Assembly: GCA_009869945.1 (NCBI GenBank)
Contig: WIXG01000030.1
Location: forward strand, 186,001 to 250,000
DNA: 64,000 nucleotides
Direction: 5' to 3'
Origin: Mesaphorura yosii
Lineage: Eukaryota > Arthropoda > Collembola > Poduromorpha > Tullbergiidae
Shown: piece after piece, positions 10,776 through 59,644 of the stretch
Layout of the letters: each line of letters opens with the position of its first letter
Numbering within the stretch: position 1 is the first letter of the stretch
Notes under the pieces: generated by a model
The model's database searches: none
The model's input: the letters and a program-made list of their open reading frames with translations, nothing else
What the model was told of the DNA's origin: nothing
Position numbers and translations under genes: made by a program

Positions 10776-13678
10776 ATTAATTAAGACCAGAGATGATGTT
10801 TCAAGTAAGACTCTAAAGTTCTAAAGTAAGTAAGCCGATACACCTTTTATGCTAATAAGTCAAGGACGCACACATCAAAAAATAAAGTCAAACGCGGCAA
10901 AGAATATGCACCTGATGTCTCTTAGCACAGCATTTTGCACATTACTCTCTTGTATTGGGGCCTTCGCTCTCTAAAACCTTTCCCTTCGGCCTTCGTTGGA
11001 GTGTGCACATCGTCTTTCCTCCTGCCTTTGTTTCCCAACTTGTCGCGAAGTGAAGTCTAGCTCACAACTTGGAAAATGCTGATTTGGAAAACAAGTTTGA
11101 AGATAAACAAAGTCAAAGTTGTCAAGATTGAAAACAAGTTTAAATAAGTTCCAATATTTAAGAATGGAATACCATCAACTCATTCAAAATTATGATTATC
11201 AGCGACCTCACAGAAGAGTCAGCCCTTAATTAAAAGATCATGCATTAGGATGAGTTATCCGCTGCCCCTGCCCTCGTCGCGTTAAGAACTGGCCAACTTG
11301 CATATTTTAAATGAGATTCCATTAAAAGCTACCAACTACTTTGTGGAGGATTGTGGGCGTATGTCAAATTCAAATAACAAATATAGCCTAGTCTAATGAT
11401 ATCGTCTGACCTCGCCTTCGACCCGTCGAGCACGATAGCCTTAACCTCAGTTGCCGTTACTAGTAAATTTAAAGCTCGGAGATAGTCTGTTGACGCGTGG
11501 GCCGGTCAGACTGGCGAGTCTATATTTCTGTCTGGGCCGCCTGATAATTTCAAGTTAATGCAACCCTAATAATTTTAATCTCATAACACGGACTCATAGA
11601 AACGCTAAACGTTCACTAAGTAAATACGAATTAAAATGTGCAAATTGGATTCAAGTAATTCCGTATCAATATCAAATGTTTTCATGCTTTGCATAATTCA
11701 TTCTAAAATAATTGTGCATGCCGAAGCCTGATTGCGACGATGAAGAGGACCACCCTCCAAGAAATTAGTCCCGCAAAAAGCAGAAGCCGACTCACACTTC
11801 CTTGGCTTTCTCTCGCGTACATAAACACTGAGCACGTTGTTGACGTGCAAGAATCCGTGCTGCTACGTAATAGCATGCAGCGCCATTTTAGCTCTTTTTT
11901 CGTATGGCGCATCATTTCTGGTGCTCGCTGCGCTCTTCTACTCTTCTGCACGATTCCCTCCTCTTTTAATAATTTCGCATCGGCGCAAGCACGTTACTTT
12001 GTTCGGTATGTACTGGTGCGAATACGTGTGACATCACAACGGACCGAATCTAAAGCAGACAGGCTAATGCATTGGAGAGAGTGCTTGCTTGCCGAGCCAT
12101 TCCGGACTAGGTGCCTTATTACCGACCAGTGGTGCAACATTGTATTATGTGGCTGCTGGATACGCCGTGCATAATTGTGCTCGGCCTGTTGTAAGAGAAT
12201 CCTAACAACGCCATTGAAAAAAACTCAGCCCGGTTTCTTTCTTCGCAATATTTTAACATGAACCCCGCGCCTGACCACGCAATTACCCCGGATGGCCCGA
12301 TAAGGCAATTGCCCGGATTTTTCTGACCCATAGATGTGCGTGAAGGATGAAGGCAACGTCTGACATGAGTTTTACAAGACGCGGGACTTATTAAACGATG
12401 CAGACTTTTTGCAAACGCCGTCCTCCTTGTGTACCCGCTCCGAGGAATTGGGCCGTATTTCTAATCAGTAATTGCATGCTCTATCGTTAATTGGGCAGAA
12501 GGAATTGTTCTGATGTTCTGGACGTACTGCAGGGGTGAAATAAATTGACTCACCTTTCCGATTTCGATTTCTTCTCTGCCTCCAACTCTCGCACGCGTCC
12601 TCACTCTGCTGCCTCTCAACGTTTACTGAGTTCTTGAGTACGGAATCTGTAGTGCGCCTCTTCAACGAAGGAGCTCAATGCTTGGCTTCGATCGAAGCTT
12701 ATTCGTCCTCTCGGATTTCTGTGCTTAATTCGAAATCTCAAATTGGTCTTTGTGCAAGGCTAAAGCTACATGACAGATACGAGATACGTCTAAAGAAGTC
12801 ATTTCTCATTATTGCCTTTTGCCTTGTATCCGTATGCGTTTGGGTATTGGTTATTCAGGTTTGAGATGAAATGCCGATACTAGTCATTCTGAAAACACGA
12901 GGCTTGCTGCCTTTGAAGCCATTTGTACCGTTGCAAAACAACTCTCACTTCATAAAGCCACCGCTTGTCTCCGGCTCCGTGTCAGCTAAATGTCGCCTTG
13001 TTGACAGAATTTCCAAGTCTCCATGTGTAAATGAATGGAATCGATTTTGATTGAGGTCGACTTGAGACATGTGCAGCTTAATCAAAGATCAGGCATGAGC
13101 GATAAATTCCTGCAGGCGCTTGTTTTGTTCGTTTTAATACGAGAAGTTGTATCAGCTTGACTCGTGGCTGTTCACCTATGATACGTAAATTTACGAATTT
13201 CGATACATTTATTCTGAAGTGTCGAATGGTTCGCGATAGCATGATTAATGAAGTTAATTTACGTATTTCAACCATCACGACGAGTTTGGAGCGCGTGAAT
13301 GCGAGGGGGGACTGCCAAAAACCTTAATCATATCAGGCTGAAAACTACTACTGTATGATCGATTCTGCAGCCCACTTGCAGTGCACAATATTACGAGCCC
13401 TTCTCTCGCTTTCATTTCCTACTTTGAACGAAGCATCACACATCGAATGCCGTCTTATCAAATTTAAGATAAGCAAATTATGACTGCTTTGTTCATGCCA
13501 CACAGAATGCGTCTGTTCAGACAAAAGCCAACTGTGTCCAAGGATTCTCATTTCAACCAGGTAAGAGCGGCCCGAATGCTAGGCTAACATCGACCAAATT
13601 TCTGTCTCAAACAATCGAAAAAGTACTAAATTAAGGAGATTTATTCACACCCTTTCAAGCTAAATGTGCTACGCCGGG
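10776..13678. other. Divergent intergenic region between CNBP and APEX2
   Basis: This should hold the promoters of CNBP (leftward) and APEX2 (rightward). A 144-codon ATG frame at 11740-12174 (plus) has no recognisable motif and is not called. No RNA gene, repeat or clear core promoter is seen. Confidence 0.45.
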
Positions 13679-13708
13679 TAGTCGCTAGGTCCTTCGTGTT
13701 CGAAAAGT

Positions 13709-15532
13709 ATGTCTTTAGAAACTCCAAGGGCTACAGATTCGGGTGGCGGAGAGGAAGCGGAGTTCAGTGAGGCGTCGTTGCAAACGCAATCTCAGAAGGA
13801 CGCGCCGGGTTTACCATGTACTGGTTTCACTATTTGTTCGTGGAATATTAACGGAATTCGTACCCTAAATATGAAGGATGTTCTCAAGCAGCTCAATTCA
13901 GACCTCATTCTTCTACAAGAAACTAAAATCTCAAGTAATCATTGGAAACTGCAAACTGTGATGGAAAATTACTCCGACGCTTAAGTAATGTTCACCTTTG
14001 CTTGCTTTTGGTAGGAAGCCAGTTGGACTCGGACACTGCCTTTATCGATGATTATACGTCGTTTTTCTCATTCTGCCGAAACAAGTCTGGGTACTCAGGT
14101 TGGAGATTTGAGCCCACGATACATGCATGCTAGGAATTATCATTTGATAGAGGATTAACAATTAATGATATTATCTTTGCATTCACAGGTGTGGCGACAT
14201 ATTGCGGGAAAGAATTCACACCATGTGAGGCCAGTGAAGGCCTGATAAATAATGATGTAGATCTGACCGAACTGTCAGTTGTTCCTGAAATCAGTGAGGA
14301 CGGGAAAAATCTGTACAGTGTGGATAACGAGGGCAGAAGCGTTATAACAGAGCACATTGTCCAGGTATGTTTTGGTAATTCCATTTGGTATGTCCTCCAA
14401 TATTGAACAACAAATCTTCTGATGACTAGAAACCCGATGGTGAACGAGTTCCTCTGGCAGTGCTCAATTTGTATTGCCCACGATTGAGATGTGATGCAGA
14501 CGACCCAATCGACAATACTGATAAGAAGATGCTGTTCCATGAATTAGTTTTAAAAAGAGCAGAGATGTTCGTCAACTCTGGTGCCTTCGTTCTAATTGCT
14601 GGTGATTTTAACATTTCACACACGCCACTGGATCATGTCGAGGGAGCTGATGTAAGCAATCAAACTGTTAACTGTAATGATTAGTTGAATCACCCATGAG
14701 CCTTCAATATATTATTGTGTAGGGTCTCAGAAGTGGTGTCTTTTGTGGGAAGATGGACCAACTGCTGCAGACTTCATTTCATGACACATTTAGAATACTT
14801 CATCCGGATAGGCAGAATGCCTTTACTTGTTGGAATTCCAAGACGAATGCTCGCCAAAATAATTATGGCACAAGACTCGACTACATTATAGCAGATGATA
14901 AGTTGGTGAAGTATTTGGAGTCAGCAGAAATTCACCCAGACATTGTGGGGAGTGATCACTGTCCAGTTACAGCCAAATTCCACAGTCTGGTATTTGTGGC
15001 ATCCAAGAAGGTGCCTGCCTTTGCTACCAAGCTCTATCCAGAGCTTACAGGGACACAAAAAAAGATCCGGGATTTCTTTCGTAAAGCTCCAAAATCCATG
15101 TGCACAGAACCGACCCTGACATCGGAAAGGAAAAGTAAGACTAGACAATTGAACATGTCCCACTTCATCCTGAAGAAACCCAAACTTCATTCTGCTCCAG
15201 CTGATTTTGGGGCCAGCATTGATCAAACAATAACTAAGACTGAAGACATTCCAAGAGATTTGAAGACTGATGATTCTAGCCCACCTTTGCCCAGTCATAA
15301 CAATTTAAATCCAACGGCAACTTCAGATAAGAAAGAGGTTTCCATTTTTTGGAAGACTTTATTGAAGCCACCGGAAGTACCACGTTGCAGCGGTCATGAT
15401 GAGCCCTGTGCCAAGAAAACAGTAAAGAAGAAAGGTCCGACAAATGGTCGGACGTTCTGGTCTTGTCCCAGAGGCGCTGGATCTCGCACTGATCCTAATG
15501 CCAACTGCGGTTATTTCAAGTGGTGCTCGTAG
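13709..15532 (+). CDS. APEX2: APEX2, AP endonuclease 2
   Basis: Five in-phase exons: 13709-13934, 14015-14098, 14189-14364, 14430-14651, 14723-15532, encoding 505 residues (human about 518). The exonuclease-endonuclease-phosphatase fold carries CSWNINGIR, LLQETK, the SGYSGVATYC region, LNLYCPR, AGDFNISHTPLDH and VGSDHCPV, which provide the metal-binding Glu, the catalytic Asp/Asn and the active-site His. A PCNA-interacting-peptide-like QLNMSHFI follows in the C-terminal half. The protein ends in a zf-GRF domain (CSGHDEPC, KKKGPTNGRTFWSC, CGYFKWC) that binds single-stranded DNA in the family. APEX2 cleaves at abasic sites and removes 3' blocks in nuclear and mitochondrial DNA. An in-frame TAG lies 30 bases before the ATG. 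The N-terminus has about 40 Ser/Glu/Gln-rich residues before the domain that human APEX2 lacks; a later start is possible. Confidence 0.95.
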
Positions 15533-15732
15533 ACCGCCCAATTGTACATATGTAACAATGATGAATGCAATAGAGTCATGGCTCAAATGGAATATCAACA
15601 ATTAACTGAAACCTGCCCCTGTGCTAGCCTATCGTAATTGATTAATACCACTGCTCCCTCCAACTCAGTTCGTCTAAATTATTAATTCAAACTTAAGTCA
15701 ATTGTATGTTAATGAACCTGGTAAGGTCATGG

Positions 15733-15738
15733 AATAAA
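15733..15738 (+). terminator. APEX2 polyadenylation signal
   Basis: A canonical AATAAA lies 201 bases after the APEX2 stop, in AT-rich sequence. This is a normal 3' UTR length for a compact genome. Confidence 0.65.
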
Positions 15739-15968
15739 TTCAGTGAAATGTCTGATCATTTGTCTTAATTCAAAACTTACGCTTTATTCTGAATTTTCTA
15801 TGTTCGTAATTAAACTCAAGCTGTACTGTATATTCAATATTCACTCATTTTAATTATTAGACGGTGCTCATCTTTTTCTGTAGTTTTTTCGAACCTAGAA
15901 GGCACAAAGAAATTATAGACGTTGGTATATTGAACCCTGAATACTGAGAGCAGCGTGGGAACACTTAT

Positions 15969-16240
15969 TTATTTCAAACAAAAGGTGAACGGATTTACGC
16001 CGGTCGAATTTAGCGATATAGTATAAGCCGAAAAAGCAACCCATCTGTGACGCTGCGTGATGGGCCCAGTGGCCCTTGCGTACGCTTTTGGTTTGTAGTG
16101 TCCACGCATTTTGGTTAGAGCCATTGATCCAATTAACAGCCAGATGAGGTAACCTAAGCAAACAGAAATTACTTTAGTACAAGATTGTTGTTACCTGATC
16201 CAAAGTAAGTCGGCTGGAAAGTGGTTCTGGATGGGAGTGA
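15969..16240 (-). CDS. Possible 3' end of an unrecognised small membrane protein gene
   Basis: On the minus strand a frame ending TTFQPTYFGSG meets donor GTAACA at 16194. A 41-base putative intron ends TTTGCTTAG (16154), and the next exon reads YLIWLLIGSMALTKMRG, a hydrophobic segment followed by a basic tail. The stop TAA at 15971-15969 sits within AATAAATAA, a polyadenylation signal. It would be convergent with APEX2. Doubts: 41 bases is shorter than the other introns here (61 or more), no ATG-bearing upstream exon is found (the 5' end given is arbitrary), and another frame is equally open. No family is recognised. Confidence 0.22.
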
Positions 16241-16762
16241 CCTTTTAATGTATTCGAATTTCAATACACACTTTATGTACAAACTTGAATGCTTGATCTT
16301 GAGCCGGCCAACGGTCAATATTGAATCCTCGAACCACAATGAGTGTGAAACAAAAATGTTCACGTGCTCGTCTACATTCCTTTGTTATGTTGATTTCTCA
16401 CAGTCTGAAACTCATGATGCTTCAGAGGTCTAACGCTTCAAGTGTTTGATTGATTTTTTCGTCCGAATAATACGCTCCGCGTAATATTTTTGTTATGACT
16501 GGGTAGGTGGAATTGTCAAATTAGACAGATATTCTGAGAAGATTGGCCCAGTAGGAACAGCCTCCCCAGAAGGCGACTACGGGAATCCTCGCCTGCAAAT
16601 GGCGGTTGTTTTAATGAACGGATCGTGAACATGAAAATTTCCATTCGTAATTTTAAGAGCATGTGCGATGAGCGATATGAGACTTCCAACTTTAAGCCCC
16701 CAAACAGCATTTGATCTCCGCTCAGTACCTTCATCTTTTCGAAGCCTCCGAGCCTTGTGTGA

Positions 16763-16777
16763 GATCAGATCAGATCA
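16763..16777 (+). repeat. (GATCA)3 short tandem repeat
   Basis: Three exact copies of GATCA in a row. It is too short to assign a role and is probably a neutral microsatellite. Confidence 0.7.
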
Positions 16778-16808
16778 GAAAGCAACATAATTGAATGGTA
16801 GATCCGGC

Positions 16809-16822
16809 GTGAAAGTGAAAGT
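16809..16822 (+). promoter_or_regulatory. Doubled GTGAAAGT site (Blimp-1/IRF-like)
   Basis: Two overlapping GTGAAAGT words, including one exact AAGTGAAAGT at 16813-16822. AAGTGAAAGT is the published PRDM1/Blimp-1 consensus, and GAAANNGAAA is the IRF core. It is one of a set of such words spread through the Shal flank and intron. Function is inference. Confidence 0.3.
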
Positions 16823-19800
16823 ATTGCGATCAGGTTTCAATTGCACGTTCTAAGCTAAAAGGATCGAATAATTTAACATTGATAGTAAAAGCAGTTGGCT
16901 AAAGGCAGAAGAAAAGAAAAGCCAAGACGAGGATGAGAAAGATGACGATGAGGTGATGACGATGTCGATAACGGGAGGAAGTGCGGGCAAGAGTGAAGCC
17001 AGAAGGAACCAACTTGACGTCAGTACAAGAAGCCATGGAAACGAAATTTTCTTGTTCTCCTTTCATCATCACTTTTCTTCTCTTCGTACTACTACTGCAT
17101 TGGGTAGCCCACGTCATAAGCATCTCAAAGTGAAAGTTGAGGAAAGAAGTATAATAGCAAGTAAAGTACAAAACTATTGTGTCCTTTATTGTGCCATGTT
17201 GTAACAATAATATACATTTTAGTTGCTCAAATGCAAGGAAACTGGAGCAAAGGACACGAGATGGAGAGAAAACGGAGCGACTATGCAATATCTTGCATCT
17301 GGAATCTTGTACTTTCTCCTTCTCTCCACCAGCGCAGAGCTCGTGCAGGCAGCAGCCTACAAGAGCCAACTCATAACAATTCTTCGTGTGGCAATGCTAT
17401 CAAAATTAATTCAGGCGCCTCTCACAGTCCTTTTCTTTCTGACGCGTCCTTCACGCTCCGTCTTTCCCGCAAATGAATTTTACAATTTTTTAACTGAACA
17501 CTTTCCGAAGCAAGTACAAAACGATACGACAAATTCTGTACTGTTCTGAGTTCGGGCCCCACAGCCCCTGAATTTCGGCGGCAGTGCTCGTCTCATGTAT
17601 GCCCGCCAGGAAAATATCGACTCAAACGCTTCGAGTGATATCAAAGCCCAAGAGTGAACAAGTTACATCAAAAGAATTTAAGAACTTTCTCTGATGTGGG
17701 TCGCTCGCTTTTATGATTCGCGAATTGTTAAATTCGGGGAATTGATGAAGCCTTTGTTGGTGTTGCGAGAGTTGCGACTCAGGTCGCATGGTGTTGATGA
17801 TTGTGTCAATTATAAATTAAGATCGAAATATTTTGTGGTTGGAAGCTAATCGAATCATCCAACAGAATTTGGTTCATTAGTGCTTGAAATTCTGCTTTTA
17901 CAAGGCAGGATTTCACGTGGGAGTATTTAATAAAAATCAGAGCACACATTTTATTCATGGAGTGTGGTTTATTTGAAACCAGCAAATAATTTTGCATGGC
18001 TGGCCACCTTTCATGCAGTTCTTGCTCGCGTTTCGCACAAACATTATACAGCCCATACTGTAAAAGTGAAATGTGGATGTGGCGTGAACCTGCTTGTCGT
18101 TGCGGTGATGCCATGCACGTCCTGAATCAATAGACTTAATTTCATTAAAAGAAATTGTGTTTGTCTACAAAATTTGTTGAAACTCTAGTGCGTCAGGAGC
18201 AGCGTCCATAAAATATGCAGATATTAATGTTTGCAGGACACTAAAACCAAAGCTTGGAAAATTCGGCACTGTAGATAGCCCTTGAAGTAGAAGGACATGG
18301 GAAGTGTGACAAGCAGCGAGGTTTCTATTTTTGATGAATGAGACAGGAATTTATAATTGAATAGAGTCTGTAATTGAGTTACCAAAGTGAATGCTGCCGG
18401 AGTCTATTTTTAGACCGCGTTCAGTCAATACTAATTCGAATCTGAGTCTAAACCTTGATTAATAGCCCGCCTGGATGGATTACGCAAGTCACAATCGCAG
18501 TGCAGACTCTGAAGGTTCGTTTCATAATTACAGGGCAGACGATGTCAGCGGAAATGGAAAAGTTGACAATCAACAAGAATTCCAACCTCCGATTCAAGTG
18601 GTGAAGTTTATTTAGTTAAGGTGCAGTCTATTCTTGGTTGTGAAGCTTCAAAAGCATGAACAATGAACCCCAGAAAGTTTGTTATTTGTGAAATATTAAA
18701 CCGGTGATCCTTGAATGAAAATGAAAGTCGAAATTTGTTTGTTGTGAGCGTCAACTAATTTTACGCACACTTTTCTCGGGTTACTATGAAAAAGAATTCC
18801 TATGGCCTCAAGTTGCTTTCGGATCTGTGCCGAAGCATCTGAATGAGGTTCTGGAGCCTCACCAACTCGTGCAACGTTACGACGCACAGGAAGATTGCGC
18901 GTGCACTTCCTCGTTGCAAACACGCTGCAAAAGTGATTTCACATCACACGATCTGGATGCATGTCTTTATTTGCACGGGGATAAAGCACGTCGTATCAAT
19001 TTTCAATTTCGTCCCTGTATGCTTGGCATCTGGACTAGTTGTCTTTGCTGCTGATGTCTACATATGATGGACACTCGCGAATTGTGCGTTTCCACCATTT
19101 CAAACTACCTCAACTGTCGTTATTATAATACTACAATTCCGCCGTCGGTTAGTTGCTTATTATCTTTCCTTTTCCGCTACTTTCACCTTGAAGTCCTCAG
19201 GTCAGTTGTCCGTTTGCGAAGATGACTGGAAAGCATGATCTGCCGCTGGTTGCTGGGATTGATATGAAAGTGTACGTCTGCACACTGCAAGGTTGTTTTA
19301 CACGCGTCGTGGACAGGAAAATCAAAGATCATGCGAAAGGTAACGGTAGCGTAGTAACGGAAAATGGCAAATGATTTCTTTGCAATTTCATAAGCTCAAC
19401 TGATTTCGAGTTGTGCAAGCCCAGTTAGTGCATGGCACAGAAGGGAAATTGCAGGAAGAGAGAAGGAGGAGAAAGAAAGGAGGCAAGAAATGTGGATAAA
19501 TCAATCAAGCACTCGCTGCCATTCTTTTGTGGACAAATACTCCACGTTATGCTCCATATGTGCTTCCAGTCACCCCGCTCGCTCTGGCTCAGTAAACTCC
19601 AATTTCGTTCTCCGTAAGCAAAAACATGGGATAGGCAATATATCATTCACTTCGAAGTTTGTCCATCGTGACGGTTTCTGTGCGGCGATGCGATGCTCCA
19701 ATATGTGAAAAATGTAATGATCCGCCGCGGAAGTAAACGGCGTGTTCTGGAAAAGCAAGTCTTTTGGCACAGCGAAACGCGACATGAGGAACAATAAGCT

Positions 19801-22653
19801 TCTAATTGCATTCATATATGGAGAAATGGACAGAAGACACATCTTTACATTTGCTGCGCGTCACTTTGTCTCCTGCACATCGGATGCTTCTTTCGTCCAC
19901 GCTCCACCACACCAGTAATCCGTCTTAATTAATTTCGTTTTTCTTTTAAGATTTATACGGCTGCAGCGGCGGCGGCATATATGCGCATACGAAAGAGCAG
20001 AAAGCAGTTAGTTAAGCATCCAAGTCCAAACGTCTATTTCTGAAAGTCGGAAGCTTGTTCAACAACAATAATGGCCCTCGTGACAGTTGACTTCTTATTC
20101 TTCAGGCTGAATGTCCCAAGACAAGATGACAATGAGGCGGCCGTCTAAACCGCCCCCTAGAAGTCCACACATAACATATACACTTTTAGACCAGCCACGA
20201 TAGATTTCCTTTTGTTGGAATATAATGACCATTTGGAGCCAACTTCCGGCAGAATTTATTCTGGAATCGTATGCTGCACTTTGTGCTCGTGTGCTATGGT
20301 GGTCACTTTTCTTCGTTTTTCTATAGAAATTGGCGGCGTGTGACGCGGATTTTTGTATTTACTCTTTCAAAAAGAAATTACTCTCATAAAAACAAATTTT
20401 TACTATAGGTGTAGCTGCTACATGCACTTGATTCGGTGCATTTTCAATTCCACAATGAAATGGTGGGGAATGGGAATCCAGTAGCTAAGAAAATACTTTT
20501 GGGATCATGGAAATCGTGGTGCTTCGTACTTTAAGAAGAAGCCTTATAGTACATACGTCCAATAGATTCTGGAGTTAACTCGGTTAAAATAGTGAAGAAG
20601 GGTTGCCCTTTCTTCACGAGACTGGCAGCCAGATTCGCCTACGTTCAGACGCGACCCAGTCCTTTGAAGCCCAGTAAATGCTTGTCTTGGAGCCTGCGTC
20701 GCCTGAACCTCTTACTCATGTTTATACTTCTTTGATGTGTCGTCCGATCGTTCATTGCATAGAAATAGAAAGTGAATGCACAATGAAGTATTTTGTAGTC
20801 CATGTGTAGGCAAGTTGAAAGTACAGGGTGAGCAGAGCTGATCTGCAGTTGAGGCATATAATGCAAAAGAACAACTGCGAAAATGCGAAAAGTGTACAAA
20901 CGGCATCGGGTTAGTTTTCAACTAGAAATTCCACTCAGCAACTTGCGCTGACGGTGCATTCCGCGCTCACCTCTCGAATGGCTGCAAAGCTTCTCTGGCA
21001 GAATATTTTGAGGAATTGTGTAAAAATATAAGTAAAAACATTATTACAGAGCAAATACACTTTGTTCAGCTTCAGCACCTCGTTCTAATGGTCCGTAATC
21101 TTTGAACTGGCTGCCGGGCACAGGAGAGTGAATATGAAAGTTGAAGAATCTGCGAAAACGCTGCGCGCTCTGCTCTGCACCGAATTCTCTCATGATTGGA
21201 ACAGTGCTTGAGTTCTATGAGCAGCGGTGGAGTGGGAGCAGACGCAAGAGCGAACGAGTCGGACGGGCGGACGATGCTGTGGTAGTGAACCTGCGCCAAT
21301 GCTCGTGTTTCTGATGCCAAAGTCGAGCCATGGAGTATGAGTGGTAAACGTAAAGTTTTAGATCGTAGTAATAGTGAAGAAACCATGTTTCGAGACTTCA
21401 GTTCACTAAATAACCTTCTGAAGTTCTGTCGTCCTGGTTGGATTTTCCTGGCAAACACTTTTTGCCACATGCTTTCTTCTTCTTCTTGAACAAAATTATA
21501 CACACATCTTCGTCAAATTTTCTTGTTCTATTCCATTATTCTGTCTTCGTCGAACCGCGCACTGTGCGCCATACCTTATTAGTAGTGGAACTAGTTTGGA
21601 ATTTGGTGCGTTTAAGGTTTTGTATATGTTTCGCGAATCTAAACAAAGCCTCAGCGAGTAGCCGACAGCGATAAACCAGAATTCGTACAATCAATTTGGC
21701 ATGTTATTAGTTTTTTATCGTTCCGTGTCTTCTTCGTCGTCCTCCTGCTGCTCATCTTCTCCACGCGAAAATTCACTCCGAAATCCGGTAATAAACTTTC
21801 CATACGCGTTTTCGCGTTGTAGAGCAGCGGAGACAAACATGCGGCCGTCGTAATTGAAAGTTATTGTGACAATCCTGTGCAGCGACTGTCTTCCTGGCTA
21901 GCTTCTGGGCTCTTTTATTGGACCTGTTCTCAGTGCATGGAAATTGCAAATTTATGCTGTGGCACTCGGTGGCATTTATTCCAATAAACTTTGGGCACCT
22001 CGCGCCGTGTGCGGTCAAATAATTCGTGGACATCGGCAGCAGGACAACCTGGCTCCTTCTCGGACTAGTGAATTGCGGTGATTTCGACACGTGAAGTGCT
22101 TCGCATATACATAATGAATGTTGTGATTACATTGGCAACGTGAATTGTGAATTTCTACCCACTGACCTCTGAACGAACACTGAATGGTGATACAAATTGT
22201 GCTAAATATAGACGTAGACTGTAAGCGGGTTTGCTTGCTTGAGCCAGAAATCGCGGCCACTGGGTCTGACGTGACACGAGCAAGCAAGAGCACGGCGAAA
22301 TGGAAAACCTGATGAGAGGACGGAAGAAATTACAACTTACAACTGACCATATAATAAGTTGAGAAAGTCATGTTCGATGACTATCGTCGAACAACTTAAG
22401 GCCGCTGGAAGCTAGAAGAGAGAAAATGGCCATCCAACACCGTAGTGAAACACTTCCTCCAGTAGCTGAATTAGAGCGAATAGGTGGCGAGAAGAAAATT
22501 GAGCGTAACTCGAATTACATCAACTTGTCAGTGACAATCATCTGAGTTAAAGAGAGCATTCGAGTCGAGAGCGAGCAAAACTTTTGGACTCGACGATCCT
22601 CTCCTTGCAAATATTTGTGATTGTGATATTCAACCAACATTCCTCCGCAAGGA

Positions 22654-59644
<36,991 letters not shown>

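Larger units (their letters stand above)
15740..22620. other. Region upstream of Shal
   Basis: About 6.9 kb between APEX2 and the Shal first exon. Apart from the weak gene end at 15969-16240 no credible gene is seen. It contains (GATCA)3 at 16763-16777 and the first GTGAAAGT words at 16809-16822 and 17130. It probably includes the Shal promoter and 5' regulatory DNA, though no core promoter stands out. Confidence 0.45.

Noticed and set aside
11740-12174. 144-codon ATG frame on the plus strand between CNBP and APEX2
   Set aside because: No recognisable motif, linked splice sites or poly(A) signal; length only slightly above chance for this window.
16516-16740. Minus-strand ATGAAG donor joined to ARIPVVAFWGGCSYW frame as a small gene
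   Set aside because: The exon has no good donor and no poly(A) signal after its stop; not connectable to the 15969-16195 candidate.
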